Part shown: positions 16,914 through 25,585 of the stretch, piece after piece
Numbering within the stretch: the stretch's first letter is position 1
Layout: each line of letters begins with the position of its first letter
Source: an uncultured Pseudoflavonifractor sp.
GTDB taxonomy: Bacteria; Bacillota; Clostridia; Oscillospirales; Oscillospiraceae
NCBI RefSeq assembly: GCF_944387805.1
Contig: NZ_CALXGI010000002.1
Coordinates: 59,112 to 123,111, forward strand
Direction of reading: 5' to 3'
DNA length: 64,000 bases
Translations under genes and position numbers: made by a program
The notes under the pieces: generated by a model
The model's input: only the letters and a program-made list of their open reading frames with translations
Databases searched by the model: none
Told to the model about the DNA's origin: nothing

Positions 16914-17440
16914 ACTTTGGGAGCCGCCTCGCTCTCTCCTTCAGTGGGCTCGGCGTCAAAAATATCCTCCGCCTGGAAGGCAGACGCCCGCTCGGGAATG
17001 GACTCCTGGCGGACAAAGGAGCCCAGGATGCCGTTAATGAAGGAGACTACCTCGGGAGTCTCATACCCCTTCGCAATCTCCAACGCCTCATTGATGGCCG
17101 CGGCATTGGGCACATCCTGCATGTAGAGAATCTCATACATGGCTACCCGCATTACAGCCACTGCCAGCCGGGGGATTCGGGAGAAGGTCCAGCCGATGGC
17201 GTAGCGGGAGATATAATCGTCCAGCTCGGGGCAGTGGAGGTAAACCCCACGTACAAGCTCGCTTATGTACTCTCGCTGCTTGGCGTTGGGATATTCGGCG
17301 TAAAGAGGCTCCTCCTCCCCGATGAGTGCAAAAGTCGCGCGCGTCAGGGCCGTACTCAGAAGCTCATCAGCGGTCTGGTCGGTAAAGCTAAGCTCAAAGG
17401 TGAGGTGCACGGCAATTTCTCTGGCGTTGGTCCTGGTCAT
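16910..17440 (-). CDS. nusB: Transcription antitermination factor NusB
   Basis: Small helical RNA-binding protein that acts with NusE on boxA of rRNA transcripts. With the ATG at 17440 (GGAAGAG upstream) it has 176 residues, longer than usual because of an acidic C-terminal tail of about 35 residues (E-P-T-E-G-E-S-E-A). Family motifs: A-R-E-I-A-V-H-L-T-F, and A-A-I-N-E-A-L-E-I-A-K with S-F-I-N-G-I-L-G. A longer frame upstream runs through the promoter and is not real. Confidence 0.93.
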   Translation of the reverse strand: MTRTNAREIAVHLTFELSFTDQTADELLSTALTRATFALIGEEEPLYAEYPNAKQREYISELVRGVYLHCPELDDYISRYAIGWTFSRIPRLAVAVMRVAMYEILYMQDVPNAAAINEALEIAKGYETPEVVSFINGILGSFVRQESIPERASAFQAEDIFDAEPTEGESEAAPKV

Positions 17441-17518
17441 GTCTCTTCCTCCGTCGCGGGCCGGTCTGCCGGCCCTGCTATTTCTCTCATAAATGGATAG
17501 TCCAATGAATATAACCCT

Positions 17519-17547
17519 ATTATATACAATGTCCGGCCAAAGATAAA
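17519..17547 (-). promoter_or_regulatory. Promoter of the nusB-to-recN operon
   Basis: Minus strand TTTATC (17547-17542), 17 bases, TATAAT (17524-17519). The -10 is perfect, the -35 weak. Confidence 0.6.
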
Positions 17548-17571
17548 CCCCCAGTTTTGCACCTGTACGCA

Positions 17572-17615
17572 AAAAAGCATTGAGCGCGGGGGCCGCGCCC
17601 AATGCTCTTTTATAG
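17572..17615 (-). terminator. Terminator of the Asp23 gene
   Basis: Minus strand stem AGCATTGGGCGCGG...GCGCTCAATGCT followed by a run of six T, just past the stop at 17622. Confidence 0.85.
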
Positions 17616-17621
17616 CAGGTA

Positions 17622-18014
17622 TTACTGGGGCCGCTTGGCGTCCCGGTCAAAGGTAATGCCGGTGACATTCACATTGACACATGCAGGAGTCAGACCGCTG
17701 GTATTCTCAAGGCTGGAGAACACAGCGTCCTGTACCTTGGAAGCCACCTCGGGGATAGTATAGCCGTACTTCACCAAGATGCCCACATCAACAGTCAGGC
17801 TGCCGTCCTCATTGCTGGAGACACGGACGCCCTTCGCCAGGTTCTTCTTACCGCCCAGCATCTCCACCAAATCGTTGCCCAGATTGGCCGCCAGGCTGCC
17901 GACACCTTCTACCTCTAGCGCGGCGGCGGCGGCAATAACCGCCATAACATCCTCAGATATATGGATGTTTCCCATCTCATCGGGGCGGGAAACATACTCT
18001 TTGCCTTCGCCCAT
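17622..18014 (-). CDS. Asp23/Gls24 family envelope stress protein
   Basis: 130-residue protein of the Asp23 family. The core G-N-I-H-I-S-E-D-V, E-V-E-G-V, V-D-V-G-I-L-V-K-Y-G and V-N-V-N-V-T-G-I are all visible. Relatives sit at the membrane and respond to alkaline or envelope stress; in Bacillus the YqhY homolog lies at the same place before nusB and has been tied to fatty-acid synthesis control. ATG at 18014 with AAGGAG 9 bases upstream. Confidence 0.9.
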   Translation of the reverse strand: MGEGKEYVSRPDEMGNIHISEDVMAVIAAAAALEVEGVGSLAANLGNDLVEMLGGKKNLAKGVRVSSNEDGSLTVDVGILVKYGYTIPEVASKVQDAVFSSLENTSGLTPACVNVNVTGITFDRDAKRPQ

Positions 18015-18064
18015 AAAGGTCACACTCCTTATGTCGTACAGTATAGGGTCCGATATCTTTAAGC

Positions 18065-18093
18065 ATTGTACCACAAACTGCAGAAAATAACAA
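18065..18093 (-). promoter_or_regulatory. Promoter of the Asp23 gene
   Basis: Minus strand TTGTTA (18093-18088), 17 bases, TACAAT (18070-18065). Confidence 0.65.
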
Positions 18094-18138
18094 ACATATT
18101 TTTACCCGTTGTCCGAAAACCTTTCCCAACGCGTACAG

Positions 18139-18184
18139 CCGGACGGACAGCCCGTGTTTTTTCCTCCGCGGGCTGTCCGTCCGG
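18139..18184. repeat. Perfect inverted repeat without U run, after spoIIIAH
   Basis: 16-base arms CCGGACGGACAGCCCG (18139-18154) and the complement (18169-18184) around a 14-base loop holding a T6 run on the plus strand. It lies 10 bp past the spoIIIAH stop, where a terminator is expected, but neither strand has a T tract after the stem. Confidence 0.7.
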
Positions 18185-18194
18185 TATTCAGGCG

Positions 18195-18821
18195 CTATTC
18201 CTCTGTGGCCTCAATAATTTTGATTTGACTTGCCTCCATGCCAGTCTCATTCGTGACAATCTCGGTAATCTTGGCTACGTCGGCATCGGTAAGACCCAGG
18301 CCGTTATTGGATACTACAACAGATACGCTGTTGTCTCCGATAAAGGCCACGCAGTCGGCATAGCCCTTGGCTGTGACCAGATTTTCAATCTGAGCCTCAC
18401 TAATTGTAACGCTGGCCATGGTCTGGATGGAGGCGTTGGCCTCATCTTTCATCGCCTGATCTGCGTTCTCGTCTCCAGCCGCCTCCTGGAGCAGAGAAAG
18501 GGCGCTGTCCCTGGCCTGCTGCCGATTGAGCCGAGCGGAGTCAAAATAACTGCTGTTTCCCGTCTTCGACGTGTTATCCTGCGCCTGCGGTTCGGCTGCT
18601 TCTCCGCTTCCTCCAGTACTGGGCGAGGGCGAAGGCGAGGCGGAGACCGTGCTTCCAGTCAGGAGGGGATCTCCAGTCTGGTTATCCACCAGCGCTGCCT
18701 CCCCCAGGGTCTTTCCTGCATCCGCGTCATTATCCTTGTGGTAGGACCAGTTGAGGTAGACTGCTACGCACACAAAGAGGACAATGGCCGCCACCACCGC
18801 GTTTCGTTTCCAGAGCTTCAT
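18195..18821 (-). CDS. spoIIIAH: Stage III sporulation protein AH
   Basis: Mother-cell protein that forms the channel with forespore SpoIIQ. 208 residues: one N-terminal membrane helix (residues about 7-25), a low-complexity Ser/Thr/Pro linker (about 50-90) and a C-terminal YscJ/FliF-like ring-building domain (about 115-205). ATG at 18821 with AAAGGA upstream. Last gene of the spoIIIA operon. Confidence 0.94.
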   Translation of the reverse strand: MKLWKRNAVVAAIVLFVCVAVYLNWSYHKDNDADAGKTLGEAALVDNQTGDPLLTGSTVSASPSPSPSTGGSGEAAEPQAQDNTSKTGNSSYFDSARLNRQQARDSALSLLQEAAGDENADQAMKDEANASIQTMASVTISEAQIENLVTAKGYADCVAFIGDNSVSVVVSNNGLGLTDADVAKITEIVTNETGMEASQIKIIEATEE

Positions 18822-18849
18822 CTTGAACCAATCCTTTCACCGTTTATCG

Positions 18850-19374
18850 TTATTTTGATTTGCATATGGATATTTTATCAGCGCCCAGGCCGGTGAGAGC
18901 GGATACCGCGTCCATCAGTTTGAGACAGACCGCCGGATCGCCGCCACCCGGACATACCACCAGTGCCCCCTGGTATTGTGGGTAGATCTGTTGAACTACT
19001 ACCGCATTCTCTGTACCCGAGCCGGTGGACACTACCACCGTGCTGGTAGCGCTCTCCTCTGCGGATCGGCTGGAGTCTTGAGCCAGGATTTGACGAGCGC
19101 CGCTTTTTACTGTAAGAACTACTGTCACCTCCCCCGCTCCGTCCACCCTGGAGAGCGCCTGCTCCAACCTACGCTCCATCTCCTCCACCTGAAATACTGT
19201 TTCGCCTCTCTCTGTCCGTGTCTCCGCATCTCCGGCCGCCGGATTGTCCTCACTTCTAAAAGGCAGAAGCAGCAATATGATGCCGGCCGCAATGACCACA
19301 AGCACATACTTGTATTTTTGAAAGAGTGCCGCTGCCCTCTGCGTCAGCCGTTCCCAATGAAACGTCCCTTTCAT
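18850..19374 (-). CDS. spoIIIAG: Stage III sporulation protein AG
   Basis: 174-residue single-pass protein (membrane helix about residues 22-41) with a ring-building domain. In Bacillus SpoIIIAG forms a large ring in the intermembrane space. The G-A-G-E-V-T-V-V-L-T-V and Y-P-Q-Y-Q-G-A-L-V-V-C-P-G-G motifs are typical. Its start overlaps the spoIIIAF stop by 4 bp. Confidence 0.94.
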   Translation of the reverse strand: MKGTFHWERLTQRAAALFQKYKYVLVVIAAGIILLLLPFRSEDNPAAGDAETRTERGETVFQVEEMERRLEQALSRVDGAGEVTVVLTVKSGARQILAQDSSRSAEESATSTVVVSTGSGTENAVVVQQIYPQYQGALVVCPGGGDPAVCLKLMDAVSALTGLGADKISICKSK

Positions 19375-19862
19375 TTCACATCCTCCACATAGTGTTGCCG
19401 CTCAGCAGGGATGGCCAGATCTGCCGCGATTACTCTGGTAAGAGCTGCCCGTTCTCCCTGAGTCAGCTCGCCTGCAATCTCGACCCCGTCAGGCACCGGA
19501 TAGTCCCCCGACTCTGTCCAGGCGGTCACCCGAACCCGGCAGATAACGCCAAGCTCCTCCGCCTTGTCCAAAATATATGCGCTGGTCTCTTCAGCTATGA
19601 TATCTTTCATCAATCTGCCATTCTCCTCCTCCAGTGTATCCACCGCCCCCATCGCCTCAAGCCGGTACTCTGTCAGAATTCCTGCAAAGGTCCGGCTGTC
19701 GATACGGAGCACCGGCTGGATCATGGCCAGCACCAGCACAAGAGAGCCGGTAAGGCGTCCGATCTTCCGCACAGTTCCATTGGGAGACAGACTGTCTGCC
19801 AGGGCCACAATGACGGCGCCGCAGGTAATACCTACCAGCCAGTCCCGGATTAGTTCTATCAT
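19371..19862 (-). CDS. spoIIIAF: Stage III sporulation protein AF
   Basis: 163 residues: two N-terminal membrane helices (about 5-25 and 35-52) followed by a soluble ring-building-like domain exposed between the two sporulation membranes. Its ATG overlaps the spoIIIAE stop by 4 bp. Confidence 0.93.
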   Translation of the reverse strand: MIELIRDWLVGITCGAVIVALADSLSPNGTVRKIGRLTGSLVLVLAMIQPVLRIDSRTFAGILTEYRLEAMGAVDTLEEENGRLMKDIIAEETSAYILDKAEELGVICRVRVTAWTESGDYPVPDGVEIAGELTQGERAALTRVIAADLAIPAERQHYVEDVK

Positions 19863-20974
19863 ACTGTCACCACCGAAATTGCCGAAATAATGGATACCAA
19901 CATCAAAAGGACACAGGCGCCCGTCATACCCAGCACCAGCCCAAACGCTCCGCCGATACTGTCAATTAGCCCGGTAACCCGACCGGCCGACACGGTGCCT
20001 GTCAGCGCAGCCGTCAGCTTGTAGGCCAGATAGTGGATGCCCAGCTGGAGAAAAGGCACAAGACAGATACCCAGCACGGTGAGCATGCCGAACACCCCCA
20101 CTGTATTCCGCAGCACGGAAGCCCCCACCAGAACAGTCTCTGCTGCGTCAGAAAGTATACCACCCACCACGGGAACCACACTGGACACCGCAAACTTGGC
20201 CGCCTTTACCGTGGCGGCGTCGGCCGTGCCGGCAATGACGCCGGAGACAGTCAAATACCCCACAAAGATGATAAGTACCGAAGTGAGCACAGTGGTCACC
20301 ACCCACTTCAGCACGCCGCCGATGCGCTTAAGTCCATCGTTTCCCAGAGCCGCATAGGCGGCAGAGGCAGCAATGTAAGCGTAAACCAGCGGGATGAGGA
20401 GCTGGGTGATAAGCGTCATGAGCACATCAGAGAAGAGCACAGTAGCCAACTGACGGGCGGCGGCGCCGCTGGGCGCTCCGCTGGCAGCAGCCGCAGCGGT
20501 GATGGCAGGAAGAAGTACCTTGGAGAACATGTTCATTTTGTCCAATGCCTCCCGCCCCAGGCCTACAAGGGTATTCACATCCGCTGCCGCCACCGCGGTA
20601 ACAGCCAGGGCCCCAGTCACCGATACCACATCAATCCCGCCGCTCTGCTGTCCCGCTGCCTTCATCCCATCGGCCAGAGCGCAGAGCAGCACCACCGCGA
20701 GCAGCACCACACCGCTGCGCACCGCCTTACGCACCACGCCAAATACCTCATCACTTCCAGTGTCCAGAATTGACTGGAGCCCCTCCTCCAAACCAGTGTC
20801 CGGCGTGATGGCCTGTCCACCGCCATATTCCTCCGCAGCCTGCTCCAGACCGTGGAGATCCAGCACCTCCGATTGGGCTGTCAGCACCTCATCCTCTATA
20901 TCCGCCGCCCGTGCTCCGCCAGAGAACAGTATCAACAGCAGAAGCACGACGGCCCATATCCTGTATGCTCTCAT
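19859..20974 (-). CDS. spoIIIAE: Stage III sporulation protein AE
   Basis: 371-residue polytopic membrane protein with a cleavable signal (residues about 1-23, ending G-A-R-A) and seven to eight further hydrophobic segments. It is the permease-like part of the mother cell-forespore channel. Conserved G-S-D-E-V-F-G-V and the C-terminal I-D-S-I-G-G-A-F-G-L-V-L-G-M segment support the call. Confidence 0.94.
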   Translation of the reverse strand: MRAYRIWAVVLLLLILFSGGARAADIEDEVLTAQSEVLDLHGLEQAAEEYGGGQAITPDTGLEEGLQSILDTGSDEVFGVVRKAVRSGVVLLAVVLLCALADGMKAAGQQSGGIDVVSVTGALAVTAVAAADVNTLVGLGREALDKMNMFSKVLLPAITAAAAASGAPSGAAARQLATVLFSDVLMTLITQLLIPLVYAYIAASAAYAALGNDGLKRIGGVLKWVVTTVLTSVLIIFVGYLTVSGVIAGTADAATVKAAKFAVSSVVPVVGGILSDAAETVLVGASVLRNTVGVFGMLTVLGICLVPFLQLGIHYLAYKLTAALTGTVSAGRVTGLIDSIGGAFGLVLGMTGACVLLMLVSIISAISVVTV

Positions 20975-20984
20975 TGGCGCCCCC

Positions 20985-21371
20985 TTACAACAATCCGGTA
21001 ATGGCGGACAGTACCGCTCTCACCAGCGGGAGGGCCAGGTACAGTGCCACTGCTGAACCGGCAATCTCGACAAAGGAGGCAATACCTCCCTCTCCGGCAT
21101 CCCTGCAGATCTCCACTGTCACTCTGGTGATAATGGCTACCCCTACTGTCTTGACCACTGGAGCCAGGACGGCAGGCTCCAGCCCTGCCAGCTGGGCCAG
21201 CTCGTCCAGCAGCGCCCGCAGGCTCTCCAGCGCCTCCAGCGCGGCGGTAAGGATGACTGCGCCAGCGGCTAGTGCCAGCACCAGGGCCAGTTCCTTAACC
21301 TGCTTTTTTACCACCGCTGCGCACAGAGCCGCCGCGATGGCCACGGCAGCAATTTTCAGGATATCTGTCAT
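20985..21371 (-). CDS. spoIIIAD: Stage III sporulation protein AD
   Basis: 128-residue hydrophobic protein with four membrane segments, distantly like an export-apparatus component. ATGA-type overlap with spoIIIAC and 10 bp before spoIIIAE. Confidence 0.93.
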   Translation of the reverse strand: MTDILKIAAVAIAAALCAAVVKKQVKELALVLALAAGAVILTAALEALESLRALLDELAQLAGLEPAVLAPVVKTVGVAIITRVTVEICRDAGEGGIASFVEIAGSAVALYLALPLVRAVLSAITGLL

Positions 21372-21562
21372 AGGCCAAACAGGTTCTTTACCAGATTGAA
21401 CAGATCGCTGATCTCCTGTACCACTATCATCAGCACCACCACCAGTCCGGTCAGCGTAGTCATTGTGGCCTGTTCATCCCGCCCCGAGCGAGTGAGCACC
21501 TGGTTGAGTACTGAGACCAGAATGCCGATGGCGGCAATCTTAAAAATCAGATCTACGTCCAT
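21368..21562 (-). CDS. spoIIIAC: Stage III sporulation protein AC
   Basis: 64-residue, two-helix membrane protein; the motif S-V-L-N-Q-V-L-T-R-S-G-R-D-E-Q lies between the helices. Standard size and position between spoIIIAB and spoIIIAD. Confidence 0.94.
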   Translation of the reverse strand: MDVDLIFKIAAIGILVSVLNQVLTRSGRDEQATMTTLTGLVVVLMIVVQEISDLFNLVKNLFGL

Positions 21563-21610
21563 TGTGGTTTAACTTCCCCTTTCCTCCGCCCTGCGGCAGA
21601 GTATTGCGCC

Positions 21611-22123
21611 TCACAGGAACACAATGACCAGAAATATACCGGCGGCCAGGCCCAGCGCGCCGTATACCTTTCCCATTCTGTCCCGTTCCACTGTCGCCGC
21701 CTCCAGACATCGCTCCAGCTGCGTCCGGGCCAGGGCCAGGGCCTGAGTCTGCCCTTCTCCGTCGTACCGGCCCAAAATGCCGCCCAGCGTCTCCAGAATC
21801 TGATGTTCCTCCTCACCCAGGTCCAGATCGGACGCCGCCAATGCATTCCTCCACAGGTCTTCCAGCCGCTCCTCCCCCAGATGGGACATGCTGTCCCGGC
21901 AGCAGGCAAAAAACTTCCCCACCGGCGGGGCAATGTGGCCGGCAAGAAGTGTGAACAGCTCCGGAAGGGAGGTCAGACGGAAGGAGAGTTCCCGCTCCAT
22001 CCGCTCCAAAGCCTCGGTCAGCAGGCGGAGGGTACGCACTCTCCGGTTCAGCCTGGCCGCTGCGCCAAACCCCATCATTCCCGCGCCGCCGGTGAGCAGC
22101 ACTGCGCCCAAAAGCCTCAGCAC
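21611..22123 (-). CDS. spoIIIAB: Stage III sporulation protein AB
   Basis: 170 residues with a membrane helix at each end and a helical middle (L-E-R-M-E-R-E-L-S-F-R-L-T-S-L-P-E-L). It resembles a GspF-type platform protein half. The start is the GTG at 22123, which overlaps the spoIIIAA stop by 7 bp and has a G-rich ribosome site; the frame is open far upstream but that part is spoIIIAA read in another frame. Confidence 0.9.
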   Translation of the reverse strand: MLRLLGAVLLTGGAGMMGFGAAARLNRRVRTLRLLTEALERMERELSFRLTSLPELFTLLAGHIAPPVGKFFACCRDSMSHLGEERLEDLWRNALAASDLDLGEEEHQILETLGGILGRYDGEGQTQALALARTQLERCLEAATVERDRMGKVYGALGLAAGIFLVIVFL

Positions 22124-23061
22124 ACTGCTCCCCCCTCCAGCCGCTTCACCTGATAGGTACGCTCCTTCCCTCCGCCCTGGATAAGAACAGCCCGACGGAA
22201 TATCCCTGCCTCCAGCAGATGGCGGTAAAGCGGTCGGGCACACAGATCCCCTCCGGAGGAGGCGTGAGCCGTAGCCAGCAGGGTGACGCCGCAATTGGCC
22301 GCAGCCTCCAGCGCCGCACAGTCCGCCGGAGCGGTAATCTCATCCGCCGCCAGAACCTGTGGATTCATCCCACGCAGAAGCATCAGCAGTGCTGTGCCCT
22401 TGGGGCATCCGTCCAGCACATCAGTGCGGCGGCCTACGTTCAATTGGGGGATACCGTCGTACATAGCGGCCAGCTCACCCCGCTCGTCGGCTATGCCCAC
22501 CCGCATAGGCGTAACTCCGTCCCCGTCGGAGACCGCCCGGATTATGTCCCGGAGCAGAGTGGTCTTGCCCCCGCCGGGCGGAGAGAGGATCAGGGTACTC
22601 TGGAGCACACCGTTCACTGTAAGCCCGTCCAAAATTCTGGCAGCTATGCCCGGCAGCGAACGAGCCACACGAATCGAGAGCGAAGACAGACGCCTCAGGT
22701 TGCACACCTCGCCGTCCCGCACCACGCCGCTGCCGCAAATTCCAATGCGGTGCCCACCCTTAACAGTGACAAATCCGTTGCGCACTTGCTCCAGCACTGT
22801 ATGGGCAGAGGCCTGGGTGGCAATCTCCAGCACCTGAGCTAAATCCCGCTCTGTCAGGGGCTGCTGTTCGCAGCCCGGAATCACCTGCTCCCCCTCTGGT
22901 CCAGACACTGTAATGGGATAGCCGTTCCTCAGGCGCAGCTCCTCCACCTGTCTCTGCTGTTCCCTGCTCAGCCGTTCCGCAGCCTGACGCAGCCGTGACG
23001 GCAGCAGAGCCGCCGCTTGGCGGAACCGAACATCCGCTCCCTCCGTCATACCTCTGTTCAT
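22117..23061 (-). CDS. spoIIIAA: Stage III sporulation protein AA (ATPase)
   Basis: 314-residue ATPase related to secretion ATPases; it powers the mother cell-forespore channel. Walker A is G-G-G-K-T-T-L-L-R-D, Walker B-like P-Q-V-L-A-A-D-E-I-T, and G-I-A-D-E-R-G-E-L lies between. ATG at 23061 with GAGGAGGG upstream. First gene of the eight-gene operon. Confidence 0.95.
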   Translation of the reverse strand: MNRGMTEGADVRFRQAAALLPSRLRQAAERLSREQQRQVEELRLRNGYPITVSGPEGEQVIPGCEQQPLTERDLAQVLEIATQASAHTVLEQVRNGFVTVKGGHRIGICGSGVVRDGEVCNLRRLSSLSIRVARSLPGIAARILDGLTVNGVLQSTLILSPPGGGKTTLLRDIIRAVSDGDGVTPMRVGIADERGELAAMYDGIPQLNVGRRTDVLDGCPKGTALLMLLRGMNPQVLAADEITAPADCAALEAAANCGVTLLATAHASSGGDLCARPLYRHLLEAGIFRRAVLIQGGGKERTYQVKRLEGGAVC

Positions 23062-23099
23062 AGGAACCCTCCTCTTTTGCGGCTTGTATCACTGGAACA

Positions 23100-23128
23100 A
23101 TCCTATGAGCGGATATGTCAGAATATGA
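23100..23128 (-). promoter_or_regulatory. Sigma-E-like promoter of spoIIIA operon
   Basis: Minus strand TCATATT (23128-23122), 14 bases, CATAGGAT (23107-23100), 39 bases before the spoIIIAA ATG. The -35 fits the sigma-E consensus KMATATT and the -10 matches 6 of 8 of CATACAMT. The spoIIIA operon is sigma-E dependent in Bacillus. Confidence 0.68.
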
Positions 23129-23189
23129 ATCCTTGTCCCACACAAAAATAGCCCGCCAGATGCTCCGGCAGGCTGTCGGCGAGATAGAC

Positions 23190-23229
23190 AAAAAGCGTGC
23201 TCCGCGCATTTCGCGCAGAGCACGCTTTT
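23190..23229 (-). terminator. Terminator of yebC
   Basis: Stem AAAAGCGTGCTC..GAGCACGCTTTT with an inner GCGC palindrome, followed on the minus strand by T5. Confidence 0.85.
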
Positions 23230-23247
23230 CAGATGCTGTCAGGCAGG

Positions 23248-23976
23248 TTAGTCCTGCTCCCAGTTATGGTACACATTCTGGACGTCATCGTTCTCCTCCA
23301 GGAAGTCGATGAGCTTCTCCATGTTCTTGATGTCGTCCTCGTTTTCCAGCTTGACGTAATTCTGCGGGACCATCTCCACCTCGGCAGAGGCGAATACATA
23401 TCCCTTCTCCTCCAGCTTGGCCAGCACATCGCCAAATGCGTCGGGAGAGGTGGTGATCTCAAAACAGTCCTCGTCAGCAGTCATGTCGTCGGCGCCGGCA
23501 TCCAAAGCATCCATCATCACAGTGTCCTCGTCCAGGTCCTCCCGCTCGATGACGATCACACCCTTCTGATCAAAAGACCAGGACACGCAGCCGGTGGCGC
23601 CCAGATTTCCGCCGTACTTATCAAAAATATGGCGGACAAAGGGGGCAGTGCGGTTGCGGTTGTCGGTGAGGGCCTCCACAATGACGGCCACACCGCAGGG
23701 GCCATAGCCCTCATAGACCACGTTTTCGTAGCTGTCAGTGTTGCCGGACCCCAGCGCCTTATCGATGGTACGCTTAATATTGTCGTTGGGCATGTTGGCG
23801 GCCTTTGCCTTCGCGATAACGGTAGCCAGGCGGGAGTTGTTGGCAGGATCTCCGCTGCCGCCGGTCTTGACCGCCACGATCATTTCACGGGCGATCTTGG
23901 TAAAAATCTGAGAACGCTTGGCGTCAGCAGCGCCCTTGGTTTTCTGTATATTGTGCCATTTGGAATGTCCAGACAT
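23248..23976 (-). CDS. YebC/PmpR family regulatory protein
   Basis: 242-residue protein with the invariant start M-S-G-H-S-K-W-H-N-I-Q and the three-domain YebC layout. Members have been described as DNA-binding regulators and, more recently, as translation factors that relieve ribosome stalling at proline runs; which applies here cannot be told. ATG at 23976 with AGGAAG upstream. Confidence 0.94.
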   Translation of the reverse strand: MSGHSKWHNIQKTKGAADAKRSQIFTKIAREMIVAVKTGGSGDPANNSRLATVIAKAKAANMPNDNIKRTIDKALGSGNTDSYENVVYEGYGPCGVAVIVEALTDNRNRTAPFVRHIFDKYGGNLGATGCVSWSFDQKGVIVIEREDLDEDTVMMDALDAGADDMTADEDCFEITTSPDAFGDVLAKLEEKGYVFASAEVEMVPQNYVKLENEDDIKNMEKLIDFLEENDDVQNVYHNWEQD

Positions 23977-24054
23977 CGGAATACTTCCTCTCTTGAAAAT
24001 TCGCGTATGACAGTATATCACAAAAAAGTGCGCTTTTCAACCCCTTGTGGGCCG

Positions 24055-24822
24055 TCAGCAGTAGGAAAACACCTCATGATGACGGCAGGACAGGTATACC
24101 CGCAGATCAGGGAAGCCCTTCTGAAGCCACTCCGCCAACACAGGACACACCACGTTCTCCGTGGGATAATGTCCGGCATCAATCAGGTTCAGCCCCAGCG
24201 CTTCCGCGTCCTGGAACTCATGGTACTTGACATCAGAAGTAACAAAGGTATCACATCCGCAGGCCACGGCAGCAGAAATCATGTCCCCGCAGGCACCTCC
24301 ACCCACAGCCACTTTATGAACCGGACGCCCTCCATCCACAAAGCGGACGCCGTTGGCGCTCAACCGTTTCTTCACCTGGACAGCGAAGCTCTCTGCGCTG
24401 GGCCCTCCGGAGATCATGCCGGTACGGCCCAAGCCATCCTCGCTGAAAGGCCCGATCTGCTCCAGCCCCAGGGCCTGGGCCAGCGCGTCATTAACGCCGC
24501 CAGGGGCAAGGTCCAGATTGGTGTGGGCGCAGATGGCGGCAATATTGTGCTCCAGGAGGGACAGCAGCTTTCGGCCGACAGGGTCCTGGTCGGTGACATG
24601 CTTAACGGGGAAAAAGATAACCGGATGGTGGGACACAATCAGCTCTGCGCCCATCTGGGCAGCCTCTTCCGCCACCGCTTCAGTGATGTCCAGCGCCACC
24701 AGGATTGTGCGCACCTTCTTATCTCCGCGTCCCACCAGAAAACCGGCGTTGTCAAAGCTCATTTGGGTGCTGAACGGCGCTTTTGCGTCCAGAAAACGGT
24801 AGATATCCATTACTGTTGCCAT
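24055..24822 (-). CDS. Nif3-like dinuclear metal centre protein
   Basis: 255-residue YbgI/NIF3 family protein. Metal ligands appear as S-H-H-P, C-A-H-T-N-L-D and the C-terminal D-A-G-H-Y-P-T-E. Length is that of the short form, without the inserted PII-like domain of the longer Firmicute proteins. Relatives have been linked to GTP cyclohydrolase-like chemistry, but the role is unsettled. The ATG at 24822 overlaps trmK by 13 bp, the standard pairing in Firmicutes. Confidence 0.9.
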   Translation of the reverse strand: MATVMDIYRFLDAKAPFSTQMSFDNAGFLVGRGDKKVRTILVALDITEAVAEEAAQMGAELIVSHHPVIFFPVKHVTDQDPVGRKLLSLLEHNIAAICAHTNLDLAPGGVNDALAQALGLEQIGPFSEDGLGRTGMISGGPSAESFAVQVKKRLSANGVRFVDGGRPVHKVAVGGGACGDMISAAVACGCDTFVTSDVKYHEFQDAEALGLNLIDAGHYPTENVVCPVLAEWLQKGFPDLRVYLSCRHHEVFSYC

Positions 24823-25523
24823 GCGTTCCACTCCTCTCTCATCTGCCGCAGGCCTGCGGCCACTTCTTCCAGTTCCTTTGCCCGTGCAGCATCCCCAGGC
24901 TTGCTGGACCGGGCCACGCCGGCAGTTGCAGCTTCCGCCCGGTGGATCAGCTTCTCCAGGTATTGCCCTCTCAGCGGCGCCTCCATGCCCGGATGCTGAC
25001 GCCCGGCCCACGCCTCAGCGGGGGTATATGGTTCCTCCTCCCCCATCATAGCCAGGATTGTGACATAGACCGTCCGGCCCTCCTTGGTCAGGACTTCCTG
25101 CTGAATGCGGAAGCCATGATTCCATAGCCAGGCCCGGAGCTGCTCCTGAGCCGTCATGGGCTGAAGAATCAGGCGGCGCCCCTCCTGCCCTGTCCATGGG
25201 GCTGCCGCCAGAATCTCCGCAATGGTCTCCCCGCCCATTCCGGCAATGGAGATGGTGTCCGCCTCATCAGGCGAAATACCAGTCAAGCCATTGCAAAGCC
25301 GGAAGGACAGCTTCTCCTCCACATTGTAGTGGGCCGCTGTCTGCCGGGCCCGGTTCAGCGGCCCCTCCCGCAGATCGGACACCACTGCCCGCTCAATCTT
25401 TCCCTGCAACACCAGCCAGACCGGCAGATAGGCGTGGTCTGTACCCACATCAGCAAAACGTGCCCCCTCCTGTACCAGATCAGCCACCGACTGAAGCCGT
25501 GGCGAAAGCTCATAAACGCGCAA
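24810..25523 (-). CDS. trmK: tRNA (adenine(22)-N1)-methyltransferase
   Basis: 237-residue SAM methyltransferase of the COG2384 family. Motif I is A-D-V-G-T-D-H-A-Y-L-P, and the catalytic-site motif I-A-G-M-G-G-E-T-I lies near residue 90. The C-terminal third is a coiled coil. I prefer the TTG at 25523 because AGAGGTG sits 6 bases upstream; a GTG three codons earlier would lie on the ribosome site itself. It is coupled to the Nif3-like gene. Confidence 0.9.
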   Translation of the reverse strand: MRVYELSPRLQSVADLVQEGARFADVGTDHAYLPVWLVLQGKIERAVVSDLREGPLNRARQTAAHYNVEEKLSFRLCNGLTGISPDEADTISIAGMGGETIAEILAAAPWTGQEGRRLILQPMTAQEQLRAWLWNHGFRIQQEVLTKEGRTVYVTILAMMGEEEPYTPAEAWAGRQHPGMEAPLRGQYLEKLIHRAEAATAGVARSSKPGDAARAKELEEVAAGLRQMREEWNAWQQ

Positions 25524-25542
25524 TCTGTTCACCTCTCTGTTT

Positions 25543-25575
25543 AAAAAAAGAGAGCGGCCAGAGCCGCTCTCTTTT
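25543..25575 (-). terminator. Terminator of the DUF1858 gene
   Basis: 12-base stem AAAAGAGAGCGG / CCGCTCTCTTTT, short loop, then T7 on the minus strand. Confidence 0.88.
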
Positions 25576-25585
25576 GCGGTATTGA

